Part shown: piece by piece, positions 26,401 to 34,753 of the stretch
Layout of the letters: each line of letters opens with the position of its first letter
How positions within the stretch are numbered: position 1 is the stretch's first letter
Origin: an uncultured Bacilli bacterium
Lineage (GTDB): Bacteria; Bacillota_I; Bacilli_A; RFN20; CAG-288
Assembly (NCBI GenBank): GCA_934725685.1
Contig: CAKVBX010000002.1
Span: 19,877 to 83,876 of the forward strand
DNA: 64,000 bases
Reading direction: 5' to 3'
Notes under the pieces: generated by a model
The model's input: the letters and a program-made list of their open reading frames with translations, nothing else
What the model was told of the DNA's origin: nothing
Databases searched by the model: none
Program-made: the position numbers and the translations under genes

Positions 26401-27255
26401 TCAGAAACCGGGATAATAACCTTCTTTTACGTAACCGCAGAGAATCTCTTTTACTTCAGCAAGATCTTCTTTGTAGGTGATTCCGCACCAACGGTCCTTG
26501 TTGTGATAGACCTTGACCTTGGCGAGACCTTCTGCGATGGCGGAGAAAATGACATCTGCAATGACAAGTTCGTCTTTTTCTTTGTTGCAGTGAGCATAGA
26601 AGTTGCCGAACTCCTGTTCGAGATAAGGGAAGAAGTCCGGTGTCAGTCCCCAGAGATTCATCGAGACCGGCGTATTGAGAGGAAGGGTGAATGTTTTACC
26701 ATCTTTTTGATACTGGCCCTGATGGTTGATTCCGAGTGTTTCGACAACTTCAGTCAGATATCCGTCATCGATTCTGCAGACACCACGGTTGACATCTCCG
26801 TTTTCGGATAGGGTTCTGTCAAGCTGATAGCTCACCATGCAGAAATCGCCTTTTTTGGCGGAGACCAGGTGATTATGGATTTCCTTGAAGGCGTGTCTTC
26901 CGTAATAGTCATCCGCATTGATGATGGCAAAAGGGGTTTTGACGACATCCTTGCAGTTCAGAACCGCCTGTGCCGTTCCGAACGGTTTCTTTCTTCCCTC
27001 GGGCAGTAGGGACATGTCCTGAAGGACATATTCTGTCGGCATGATCTTCTCAATCCGTTCCCCGACCAAATGATGGAAGTCCTCTTCAATCTCTTTCCGG
27101 AGAATGAAAACGACCCGGTCAAAACCGGCCTCCTTGGCATCGTGGATGGAAAAATCGAGAATACCACGTCCGCTTTCCGTAATCGGTGCTGCCTGCTTCA
27201 GGCCTCCAAAACGGCTGCCCATTCCGGCGGCCATGACGACGAGTGTTGTTTCCAT
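26401..27255 (-). CDS. Sugar-nucleotidyltransferase family protein
   Basis: This is a 284-residue nucleotidyltransferase with the NTP-binding start LVVMAAGMGSRFGGLKQ and metal-binding INADDYYG around residue 120, as in GalU/RfbA/GlmU-type enzymes that join a sugar phosphate to an NTP. The body lacks the features that would name one substrate; it resembles the group of short nucleotidyltransferases with a Trp-rich end (DRWCGITYKEDL). It lies next to galE on the same strand, separated by a terminator, so a role in cell-surface sugar precursors is plausible. AGGAGAT precedes the ATG. Confidence 0.8.
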   Translation of the reverse strand: METTLVVMAAGMGSRFGGLKQAAPITESGRGILDFSIHDAKEAGFDRVVFILRKEIEEDFHHLVGERIEKIMPTEYVLQDMSLLPEGRKKPFGTAQAVLNCKDVVKTPFAIINADDYYGRHAFKEIHNHLVSAKKGDFCMVSYQLDRTLSENGDVNRGVCRIDDGYLTEVVETLGINHQGQYQKDGKTFTLPLNTPVSMNLWGLTPDFFPYLEQEFGNFYAHCNKEKDELVIADVIFSAIAEGLAKVKVYHNKDRWCGITYKEDLAEVKEILCGYVKEGYYPGF

Positions 27256-27280
27256 AGGCTATCTCCTGAGAAGTGAGTCT

Positions 27281-27309
27281 ATTATATCCGCAAAAGAAAC
27301 AGATATCTA
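27281..27309 (-). promoter_or_regulatory. Promoter of the nucleotidyltransferase gene
   Basis: Minus strand TATAAT (27281-27286) 17 nt downstream of TAGATA (27304-27309); the leader is about 20 nt. Confidence 0.55.
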
Positions 27310-27384
27310 CCTTTTGTGAAATTGGAACGATTGGAAACATTGAATCCTACTCACATTTCCCGGTTTTGTTCAAGAAGACACCTC

Positions 27385-27412
27385 ATGAGAAAAGCCGCCC
27401 TTTCAGGCGGCT
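27385..27412 (-). terminator. Terminator of galE
   Basis: AGCCGCC and GGCGGCT form a 7-bp G/C stem around six bases; on the minus strand it is followed by TTTTC, just after the galE stop. Confidence 0.85.
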
Positions 27413-27417
27413 CATGG

Positions 27418-28428
27418 TTACTTATCGTATCCGTTCGGATTGTGGCTCTGCCAGTTCCACTGGTCGCGGCACATATCTTCGAGATCGTATTTGGCTTCCC
27501 AGTGGAGTTCCTTTTTGGCGAGATCTGCGCAGGCATAGCAGCTATCGACATCGCCGTCTCTTCTTCCGACGATTTCGTACGGAAGCTTCTTTCCACAGGC
27601 TTTTTCGAAGGCGTGGATCATATCGAGGACGGAGTATCCTTTTCCGGTTCCGAGATTGTAGATGTGGACACCGGGCTCAGTGCAGTACTTGAGGGCGGCG
27701 ATATGTCCTAAAGCGAGATCGACGACGTGGATGTAGTCACGGACTCCGGTGCCGTCGGGGGTATTGTAATCATCGCCGAAGACACGGATGCAGGAAAGTT
27801 TTCCGGTGGCGACCTGAGCGACATAAGGCATCAGGTTGTTCGGGATACCTTTCGGATCCTCACCAATCAGTCCGCTCGGATGGGCTCCGACAGGATTGAA
27901 GTAACGTAAGAGCATGATGTTCCAGGTCGGATCGGAGACATAGAGATCCTGTAAGACGTGTTCAAGCATCAGCTTTGTGGCACCATAAGGATTGGTGACG
28001 GAGAGATGGCATTTTTCATCGAGCGGAAGACGTTCCGGTTTTCCGTAGACAGTTGCGGAAGAAGAGAAGATGAATGTTTTGACACCGGCTTCCTTGAGGC
28101 ACTCGAGGAGTGTGATAGTTCCGCCGATATTGTTGTCGTAATACTCTAACGGAATATGGACGCTTTCGCCTACGGCCTTGAGACCGGCGAAATGGATGAC
28201 GGCATCAATCTTGTTTTCGCGTAAAATCATGCGGTCAGCTTCCTTGTCTCTCATGTCGACCTTGTAGAACTTGACCGTCTTTCCGGTGATTTTCTCGACT
28301 CTTCTCAGCGCTTCTTCATTTGCATTGCAGAGGTTATCCATTACGACAACGTCATAGCCCTGATTCAGAAGCTCGACGACCGTATGAGTTCCGATAAACC
28401 CTGCGCCACCCGTAACTAAGATTCTCAT
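27418..28428 (-). CDS. galE: UDP-glucose 4-epimerase
   Basis: This 336-residue extended short-chain dehydrogenase interconverts UDP-glucose and UDP-galactose. The NAD-binding motif GGAGFIGTH opens the protein (residues 7-15), SSSATVYG carries the catalytic Ser/Thr, and NPYGATK has the catalytic Tyr (about 147) and Lys. Length is typical. GGGAGGT lies 5 nt before the ATG. It is monocistronic, with its own minus-strand TATACT promoter box near 28457 and a terminator. With the neighbouring nucleotidyltransferase it suggests supply of UDP-sugars for the surface. Confidence 0.95.
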   Translation of the reverse strand: MRILVTGGAGFIGTHTVVELLNQGYDVVVMDNLCNANEEALRRVEKITGKTVKFYKVDMRDKEADRMILRENKIDAVIHFAGLKAVGESVHIPLEYYDNNIGGTITLLECLKEAGVKTFIFSSSATVYGKPERLPLDEKCHLSVTNPYGATKLMLEHVLQDLYVSDPTWNIMLLRYFNPVGAHPSGLIGEDPKGIPNNLMPYVAQVATGKLSCIRVFGDDYNTPDGTGVRDYIHVVDLALGHIAALKYCTEPGVHIYNLGTGKGYSVLDMIHAFEKACGKKLPYEIVGRRDGDVDSCYACADLAKKELHWEAKYDLEDMCRDQWNWQSHNPNGYDK

Positions 28429-28508
28429 AAATGACCTCCCAGGTTGGAGTCTATAGTATACACGAACACACTTGGAAAAATAGCTTTATTCTTAATGAAA
28501 ATCCACAC

Positions 28509-29969
28509 TCATGCTTCCTTTGTCTTCTGTTGTTCGTCAGATGCCCGGCTGTCGATTTCCCTAAATGTCTTTTTGGTGATGGATAGACAGACCGGAATAT
28601 AGATGAGGTCGACAAAGATCCAGCTGAGCGGATAACAGAAGTAGAGCCAGAAGATAGTGTGGAAATAGTCCACATAGAGGAAGAGGGTATAAAGGAAGAC
28701 GATTCTGGTTCCCGTGCAACCGACCAAGGTGATGATGGCTGGGGCGACGGAGTGCTTCATGCCTCTCAGATATTGGGAGGAGATATCCATGAAACCGTCG
28801 AGGATATAAGTGAAGACCATCATGAACATGCGTTCCCTTCCCGCGGCGAGGGCGTTGTCCTTGTCGATGCCTTTTCCGTCGGTGATGAAGACGGAAAGAA
28901 TCGGATTCGGAATGAGGAGGACCAAAAGGGAACAGATGGCCCAGCCGATTGCCATCCAGGCCAGGCTGTAGAAATAGATTTTCTTGATGTTCTCTTTCTT
29001 TCCGGCCCCGTAATTCTGACCGACGAAGGAGACACAGGCCAAAGCGAAGGCTTCAATGATGGCATAGACATAGCCTTCGACCTGAGCGCTTGCACTTGCA
29101 CCCGAGAGGATTTCGTCCTCCGAAATGAGAACTCCGTGAATGGTGTAATTGTGGATGGTGTAGAGCGAGGACTGAATGAGAACGTTCGGAATGCAGAACC
29201 CGAGGCCCTGAAGTCCGGCCGGAATACCGATCTTCAGAATGTCCGCAATGCTTTTTTCATCCATTTTGAGATGGCGGAAATCGAGGCGGACATATCCTTT
29301 CTTATTGAGGGTGAGCCAGAGAATGGTAAAGAGGGCAGAGAGAAATTCGGAGATGACTGTTGCCCAGGCGACGCCTTTCACATCCATTTTGCCATAGATG
29401 ACAAAGAGGAGATCGAAAAGGACATTGATGACACCGGATATCGCCAGGAAATAGAAAGGACGGCGGGAGTCACCTAAGGCGCGGAGAACCTGGGAACCGA
29501 AATTGTAGATCTTCAGAAAAGGAAGACCGAGAAAGTAAATCTGAAGATAGTCTGTCGCCAAAGAGAGGATGTCTTCCGGTGTATTCATCATTTTCAGTAG
29601 CAGCGGAGAGAGGAAAAAGCCGATAATGCCGACCAGGATGCCGACGATGAGGGAGAGAATCATCGAAGAGGAGAGAATGGATTGTGCCCGATTCCGGTCA
29701 TCGGCTCCTTTAGCATTTCCCATCGCAACGTTGGCGCCGACGGCCAAGGAGACGAACAGGGTGACGATGAGATTGATGAGTGGACTGTTGCTACCGACGG
29801 CGGACATGGAGAGAGAACCTCCGCCGTAGTGGGATACAGTCCATAAGTCGACCGTGGAGTAGAGAAGCTGCAGGATGGTGGAAAAAGCCATCGGTAAAGC
29901 AAAAAGGGGAATTTTCCAGAACAGATTTCCATTTGTCAGGTCCATTTCCCGGTGTTGGTGATTGATCAT
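28509..29969 (-). CDS. MATE-family efflux transporter
   Basis: This is a 486-residue membrane protein with twelve predicted spans in two MatE halves (first from about residue 18, second from about 245). The opening NGNLFWKIPLFALPMAFSTI and LYSTVDLWTVSHYGG are typical of the DinF/NorM-like group of Na+- or H+-coupled drug/metabolite exporters. Substrate unknown. GGAAGG lies 7 nt before the ATG at 29969; Met9 is an alternative start. It is divergent from alaS. Confidence 0.9.
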   Translation of the reverse strand: MINHQHREMDLTNGNLFWKIPLFALPMAFSTILQLLYSTVDLWTVSHYGGGSLSMSAVGSNSPLINLIVTLFVSLAVGANVAMGNAKGADDRNRAQSILSSSMILSLIVGILVGIIGFFLSPLLLKMMNTPEDILSLATDYLQIYFLGLPFLKIYNFGSQVLRALGDSRRPFYFLAISGVINVLFDLLFVIYGKMDVKGVAWATVISEFLSALFTILWLTLNKKGYVRLDFRHLKMDEKSIADILKIGIPAGLQGLGFCIPNVLIQSSLYTIHNYTIHGVLISEDEILSGASASAQVEGYVYAIIEAFALACVSFVGQNYGAGKKENIKKIYFYSLAWMAIGWAICSLLVLLIPNPILSVFITDGKGIDKDNALAAGRERMFMMVFTYILDGFMDISSQYLRGMKHSVAPAIITLVGCTGTRIVFLYTLFLYVDYFHTIFWLYFCYPLSWIFVDLIYIPVCLSITKKTFREIDSRASDEQQKTKEA

Positions 29970-30082
29970 TTTGATACCTTCCGAAGAAACATTACTATTT
30001 TAGTGAGTCACGGCAAGATGACAAGAGGATGTATCCGCTTACCACAGAAAATGAAACACTGCCTCTTTTTCCGTTAAAGTAA

Positions 30083-30088
30083 TATAAT
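30083..30088 (+). promoter_or_regulatory. -10 box of the alaS promoter
   Basis: Perfect TATAAT 43 nt before the alaS ATG; the -35 region is weak. No T-box structure fits in the 160-nt gap between the MATE gene and alaS. Confidence 0.55.
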
Positions 30089-30130
30089 GTATTGGCTATT
30101 TCTTCTTTTTTAGATTGGAGACTGAATATT

Positions 30131-32740
30131 ATGAGAAAAATGACAAGTGATGAAATCCGTGATACGTGGTTGAATTTCTTCCGCGACCATGGACACTACA
30201 TCGAGCCTTCGGCATCCTTGATTCCGAACAATGATCCGACCCTGCTCTGGATCAACGCCGGTGTCGCCGCCCTTAAAAAGTATTTTGACGGCACTCTGAC
30301 TCCAAAGCATCGCCGTATCACCAACGCACAGAAATGCATCCGTACCAACGATATCGACAATGTCGGGCATACCGCAAGACATCATACCTTCTTTGAGATG
30401 ATGGGCAACTTCTCCATTGGCGATTACTTCCGGAACGAAGTCATACCATGGGCTTATGAACTGCTCACTTCCGAGAAGTATTACGGACTCGATCCGCATA
30501 AACTCTATGTCACCTATTATCCGGATGACAAGGAAACCCATGATCTCTGGGTTAAGTGCGGCATTCCGGAAGAGAACATGGTTCCTTCCGTCAATAACTT
30601 CTGGGAAATCGGCGAAGGACCATGCGGACCGGATACGGAAATCAACTATGACCGCGGTGAGAAGTGGGATCCGGAACATCTCGGACTGAAACTTCTCAAG
30701 GATGATCTTGACAATGACCGTTATATCGAACTCTGGAATATTGTCTTCTCTCAGTTCAATTCCATGCCTGGTGTTGCAAGAAAAGACTATAAGCAGCTTC
30801 CGCAGAAGAACATCGATACCGGTGCCGGTCTCGAACGTCTCGCCTGCATCATGCAGGATGCGGAAACCAACTTTGAGACTGACCTTTTTATGCCTTATAT
30901 CAAAGCCTTGGAGTCGAAAGCATCTTTCCCTTATGAAGGAAAATATAAGCTTGCCTATCGTGTCATCGCCGATCATATCCGTTCCATTACATTCGCTCTT
31001 GCCGATGGTGCCGTCTTCTCCAATGATGGCAGAGGCTATGTTTTGAAGAGATTGCTCCGCCGCGCTTCCCGTTATGCGCAGACTTTAGGTCTCCCTGCCG
31101 GTACACTCGCTTCTCTTGTCCCGCTCGTCACGGAGAATATGTCCCACTTCTATCCTTACCTGAAGGATCATCAAGAAAGAACGATGAAGATGATTTCCAG
31201 CGAAGAGAACAAGTTCAGCAACACTCTGAAGACTGGAGAACGTCTTCTTGCCCAGTATCTGAAGAAAGAGGGAGACACCCTCTCTGCCGAGGATGCCTTC
31301 CGTCTTGCCGACACCTACGGATTCCCGTTTGAACTCACCAAGGAAATCACGGAGGACTCTGGCAAGAAAGTCGATGTCGAAGGTTATGAAAAACTTCTTG
31401 AGGCCAGCAAAGAACTTGCCAGAAAGAGCCGTGGGGACAAGCAGTCTTTCGGTCTGCAGAGCAAGGATCTCATCGACTTCACGGAACCGAGTGAATTCAC
31501 CTATGAAGAAGGTGTCGATCCGACTTCCGAAGTCATCGGTACCTTTGTCGATGGCGCCAAGGTCGATGTCATTCAGGATGAGGGCGATGTCGCCTTCGCA
31601 CTGACCAACTTCTATGCACTTTCCGGTGGACAGGTTTCCGATACTGGCTTCCTCCACAATGAAAGCTGTGAAGCCGAAGTCACCGATGTCAAGTCCAGCA
31701 ACCATGGTCAGCACCTGCTTCATGTCAAGGTTCTTTACGGCGAAATCCGTGTCGGTGATACCTTCTTGGAAAAGGTCGACTGGGAGAGAAGAAACAGAAT
31801 CCGCAAGAATCATTCTGCCACCCATCTGCTTCAGAGAGCCCTTCAGGAGAAAGTCTCCGCTGAGATTCATCAGGAAGGCGCCTATTATGATGACGAACTG
31901 CTCCGCTTCGACATCAACTATGATGCCAAGATGAATGACGATGATCTTAACAATGTCGAGAAGAGAGTCAACGAAGAAATCTTCGCTGCCCTTCCCGTCA
32001 GGACCGAAGTCCTCTCCAAGGAGGAGGCCCTCAAGAAGAATGCCATGCATCTCTTCTCCGAAAAATACGGCGATAAGGTCCGTGTTGTCTCCATGGGCGA
32101 TTATTCCGTCGAATTCTGCGGTGGCACCCATGTTGCCAACACCTCTGAAATCGGTCTCTTCACTATCGTCAGCGAAGAGAGTGTCGCTGCCGGTATCCGC
32201 AGAATCACTGCCTATACTGGAATGAAGGCCTACGAATTCCTCAAAGAAAAGCAATCTCTCATCAACGAGGCCGCAAGTCTCCTCAAGATCAATTCCGATA
32301 AGGGTGTCCGCAACAAAATTATCAGCAACAATGAACAGATTGCTACTCTCAACAATACCATCAAGGCACTCCGGGAACAGAATGCCAACAATCTCATGAA
32401 CGAGCTCGAGTCCTCCATCGTCAGGATGGGAGACAAGGAGCTGCTCCTTGCCACGCTTCAGGATCTCACCCATGAACAGGAAGATACCCTCGCGCACAAT
32501 CTCACCGACAAGCATCCGTCCCTCGTCCTCTTCTTCGCCGTCGATAACGGTGCCAAGAAGGACCTCGTCGCCGGAAGAGGCAAGAATCTTGCCACTCTCA
32601 AGGCAGGCATGATCATGAAGGAAGCTGCTCAGCTTCTCAATGGCAGAGGCGGCGGAAGACCAGATGTCGCTTTCGGCGGAAGTGAAGACCTCTCCAAGAT
32701 GGATGCGGTCAAGGCTTATCTTGAGGGTCTCCTCAAGTGA
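30131..32740 (+). CDS. alaS: Alanyl-tRNA synthetase
   Basis: This 869-residue class II synthetase charges tRNA-Ala. It begins with the catalytic domain (IRDTWLNFFRDHGH, NAGVAALKKYF, CIRTNDIDNVG), continues into the editing domain with the zinc-binding set HSATH and CGGTH, and ends in the glycine-rich C-Ala domain (GRGGGRPDVAFGGS). I start at 30131: TTGGAGA lies 11 nt upstream, and the ATG at 30092 would add 13 unmatched residues. The stop overlaps the GTG start of ruvX. Confidence 0.97.
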   Translation: MRKMTSDEIRDTWLNFFRDHGHYIEPSASLIPNNDPTLLWINAGVAALKKYFDGTLTPKHRRITNAQKCIRTNDIDNVGHTARHHTFFEMMGNFSIGDYFRNEVIPWAYELLTSEKYYGLDPHKLYVTYYPDDKETHDLWVKCGIPEENMVPSVNNFWEIGEGPCGPDTEINYDRGEKWDPEHLGLKLLKDDLDNDRYIELWNIVFSQFNSMPGVARKDYKQLPQKNIDTGAGLERLACIMQDAETNFETDLFMPYIKALESKASFPYEGKYKLAYRVIADHIRSITFALADGAVFSNDGRGYVLKRLLRRASRYAQTLGLPAGTLASLVPLVTENMSHFYPYLKDHQERTMKMISSEENKFSNTLKTGERLLAQYLKKEGDTLSAEDAFRLADTYGFPFELTKEITEDSGKKVDVEGYEKLLEASKELARKSRGDKQSFGLQSKDLIDFTEPSEFTYEEGVDPTSEVIGTFVDGAKVDVIQDEGDVAFALTNFYALSGGQVSDTGFLHNESCEAEVTDVKSSNHGQHLLHVKVLYGEIRVGDTFLEKVDWERRNRIRKNHSATHLLQRALQEKVSAEIHQEGAYYDDELLRFDINYDAKMNDDDLNNVEKRVNEEIFAALPVRTEVLSKEEALKKNAMHLFSEKYGDKVRVVSMGDYSVEFCGGTHVANTSEIGLFTIVSEESVAAGIRRITAYTGMKAYEFLKEKQSLINEAASLLKINSDKGVRNKIISNNEQIATLNNTIKALREQNANNLMNELESSIVRMGDKELLLATLQDLTHEQEDTLAHNLTDKHPSLVLFFAVDNGAKKDLVAGRGKNLATLKAGMIMKEAAQLLNGRGGGRPDVAFGGSEDLSKMDAVKAYLEGLLK

Positions 32741-33183
32741 AGAAGAACCTTCTTGCGTTAGATCTCGGGAAAGGAAGTCTCGGTGTCGCCATTTCCCGGA
32801 GCGGCATGTTTATCACGCCGATCACCAATCTTCGGTTTCATGCGATGAAGTTCGAGGAACCCATCGCCTATCTGAAGGAACTGCTCACAGTGGAAAAAGT
32901 TGAGACGTTTGTCTTAGGCCTTCCCCTCTTCCCGAGCGGCGATGACTGCGAGATGACCGGCATTGTCCGCGACTTCGCCAAGCTTCTCAAAGAAAACTTT
33001 CCAGAACAGGAAATTATCTTCCAGGATGAACGTTATTCTACGCTGGAAGCTTCGTCTGTCCTTCATAAACAAGGCCAGAACAGTAAGAAACAGCATAAGG
33101 GAATCGATGCTGCCGCAAGCTGCGTTATTCTCGAGCGTTACCTCAAATCAATCCACCAGATGGATGAGTTGCCTATGTTTTAA
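32737..33183 (+). CDS. ruvX: YqgF/RuvX family RNase H-like protein
   Basis: This is a 148-residue RNase H-fold protein with LALDLGKGSLGVA at the N-terminus (first catalytic Asp), FVLGLPLFPSG in the middle and DERYSTLEA plus GIDAAAS near the end, the YqgF/RuvX pattern. It works in processing the 5' end of 16S rRNA precursor; an older proposal is Holliday-junction resolution. The start is GTG, overlapping the alaS stop as GTGA, so translation is coupled. Position after alaS is common in Firmicutes. Confidence 0.9.
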   Translation: MKKNLLALDLGKGSLGVAISRSGMFITPITNLRFHAMKFEEPIAYLKELLTVEKVETFVLGLPLFPSGDDCEMTGIVRDFAKLLKENFPEQEIIFQDERYSTLEASSVLHKQGQNSKKQHKGIDAAASCVILERYLKSIHQMDELPMF

Positions 33184-33186
33184 ATG

Positions 33187-33214
33187 AAAAAGTGGACCGA
33201 ATGGTCCACTTTTT
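33187..33214. terminator. Bidirectional terminator between ruvX and the opposing operon
   Basis: AAAAAGTGGACC-GAAT-GGTCCACTTTTT, a perfect 12-bp stem with A and T flanks for both strands. Confidence 0.9.
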
Positions 33215-33218
33215 ATAT

Positions 33219-34004
33219 TCAATAAGGAAGATAGGGGATATGTTTTGAAACAATCTCTGACAATTTCTTCAGATTTTCTTCATTGTTTGCTGCGAGTAAT
33301 AGCTGCGGCTTGTCGTGGGTGACCTTTTTTTCGTGTAGGGTGCAGAGCTTTCCGCCGGCTTCCTTAAGGATTAGTTCGCCGCCCGCATAATCATAGGGAT
33401 AGACACGGAAAGCGAAGTAGAGTTCTGCTTTTCCTAAGGCGAGATAGCAAAGCTCGAGTGCTGCACTTCCGAGTCTTCTTACATCGTTGATTTGTGGGAA
33501 GATTTCCTCCGTGAAGGCAAAACATGGTTTTGCAAATGTTTTGTCGTAGAGGGAAAATCCGGTATAGAGGAGACTGTGACGGAAATCCCGGTCGGATACG
33601 TGGATTCTCTTTCCCTGATAATAGGCTCCTTTTCCTTTGATGGCATAGAACATTTCATCACGGAAGAGGTTGTAGACGGTAGAGAACATCAGACAGTTGT
33701 TCTTCAGGTACGCAACGGAGATGGCGCATTCTCCGATACCTCTGGAATAGTTCATCGTTCCGTCGATGGGATCGATGATGAAGAGGTCCTCGGCATCTTT
33801 CTTTTCGTTCATTCCTTCTTCTTCGCAGTAGAACTTGGCACCCGGAACAAGCTTAGAAAGACAAGCAATCAGCTCTTCCTGGATTTTGACATCGCTGTCT
33901 GTGACGGCATTAGCTTCGCTTCCCTTTTCCTTGATGGAGGAGTAAGCGAGATGCGCTTTTCCGATTCTTCTGATTTCGTCGGTGATTTTCTGGTATTCGT
34001 TCAT
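33219..34004 (-). CDS. Inositol-monophosphatase family phosphatase
   Basis: This 261-residue member of the IMPase/FIG superfamily hydrolyses a phosphate monoester with Mg2+ or Li+-sensitive metal catalysis. The metal-binding motifs are present: the Glu pair in YCEEEGMNEK, IIDPIDGTMNYSRG (about residues 77-90) and PYDYAGGELILKEAGG near residue 210, where the usual WD is YD. Substrate could be inositol phosphate, PAP or a sugar phosphate. The start at 34004 is chosen over a TTG at 34025. It follows the DUF438-like gene after 1 nt. Confidence 0.88.
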   Translation of the reverse strand: MNEYQKITDEIRRIGKAHLAYSSIKEKGSEANAVTDSDVKIQEELIACLSKLVPGAKFYCEEEGMNEKKDAEDLFIIDPIDGTMNYSRGIGECAISVAYLKNNCLMFSTVYNLFRDEMFYAIKGKGAYYQGKRIHVSDRDFRHSLLYTGFSLYDKTFAKPCFAFTEEIFPQINDVRRLGSAALELCYLALGKAELYFAFRVYPYDYAGGELILKEAGGKLCTLHEKKVTHDKPQLLLAANNEENLKKLSEIVSKHIPYLPY

Positions 34005-34005
34005 T

Positions 34006-34638
34006 TTATGCCCGGATGAGCGCAAAGCCCATCATCCTTTCCTGTAGATACATCTCATATAAGGCAATCTCATCCATGTTGGCTTCTAAGACGGGGAGAA
34101 AAAAACGGTTCTCTTTGACAATGTTGGCTTCGATGGCATCGAGAATCTTTCTGATGTCCTCTTCCTTCTTTGTTCCTTCCTTTAACAGTTTCCATGTGGT
34201 TTTCAAATCCATGAGGATGCAGTCTTCGTTTTCCTTGAATGCCTCCGTGTTCTCGATTCCGTATTGTTTGAGTAACGGGAAGACAAGCTTCTGCATCTTC
34301 TCGTAGTGTAAGGAGAGCGCCTGAATCCGTTCGAACGATGAGACGAGCATCCTTCTGGAGACTTCATCTTCCTGCATCAAGTCCATCCGGATAGTTTTCA
34401 TCAAAGCACGGAAGGCTCCGTTCTCTTCCGCTAGAAGGACGAGCGGATTCTTTTCCTCAGAGAGTGGCGTGTAATTATTGTATTGTGTTTCTGGGACCTT
34501 GCTCTTGGAGGATAGAGACCAGGAATCCTCCTTCGGGAAGAGACGTTCGTATTCTTCCTTGACTTCCTTTTCGTCTTTTCCGGCCTTCAGTTCTGCCATC
34601 AAGCGTTCCAGGACAATCTCTTTTTCGGTTTTCTCCAT
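34006..34638 (-). CDS. DUF438/hemerythrin-like helical protein
   Basis: This is a 210-residue all-helical protein. The first 40 residues resemble the DUF438 N-terminal helices. The rest has the layout of the hemerythrin-like domain of DUF438 proteins: PLVLLAEENGAFRAL, HYEKMQKLVFPLLKQYGI and ENRFFLPVLE. Of the histidines that usually bind iron, the one in the first motif is Asn (KNPL instead of HPL), so iron binding may be lost. GGAGG lies 7 nt before the ATG. It is divergent from pstS and shares its upstream region with the Pho-box repeats, so it may respond to phosphate. Confidence 0.6.
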   Translation of the reverse strand: MEKTEKEIVLERLMAELKAGKDEKEVKEEYERLFPKEDSWSLSSKSKVPETQYNNYTPLSEEKNPLVLLAEENGAFRALMKTIRMDLMQEDEVSRRMLVSSFERIQALSLHYEKMQKLVFPLLKQYGIENTEAFKENEDCILMDLKTTWKLLKEGTKKEEDIRKILDAIEANIVKENRFFLPVLEANMDEIALYEMYLQERMMGFALIRA

Positions 34639-34658
34639 TTAACACCTCCAAAAATTAA

Positions 34659-34685
34659 TTTACATTTATCTTACATTGTTTTACA
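34659..34685 (+). promoter_or_regulatory. Predicted Pho box (three TTTACA-type repeats)
   Basis: TTTACA (34659), CTTACA (34670) and TTTACA (34680) are spaced 11 and 10 bp, the one-turn repeat spacing of PhoP/PhoB operators (Bacillus PhoP repeat TT[ACT]A[CT]A). They lie in the gap between the hemerythrin-like gene and pstS, so they could act on both. phoP and phoR are in the same operon. Confidence 0.65.
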
Positions 34686-34717
34686 GCCCTAAGGTAGAGC
34701 GTAAAAGACAAAACCTC

Positions 34718-34723
34718 TATCAT
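34718..34723 (+). promoter_or_regulatory. Candidate -10 box for the pst operon
   Basis: TATCAT with no good -35 box, as expected for an activator-dependent promoter. It lies about 32 nt after the last Pho repeat and 30 nt before the pstS ATG. Confidence 0.4.
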
Positions 34724-34753
34724 TGTAGCGTACGAAAGAAAAGAGGTCAAAAA

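Noticed and set aside
29970..30130. T-box upstream of alaS
   Set aside because: No conserved T-box sequence or antiterminator seen; the leader after TATAAT is only about 40 nt.
31085..32515. 476-codon frame antisense to alaS
   Set aside because: Shadow of alaS; composition is typical of antisense frames.
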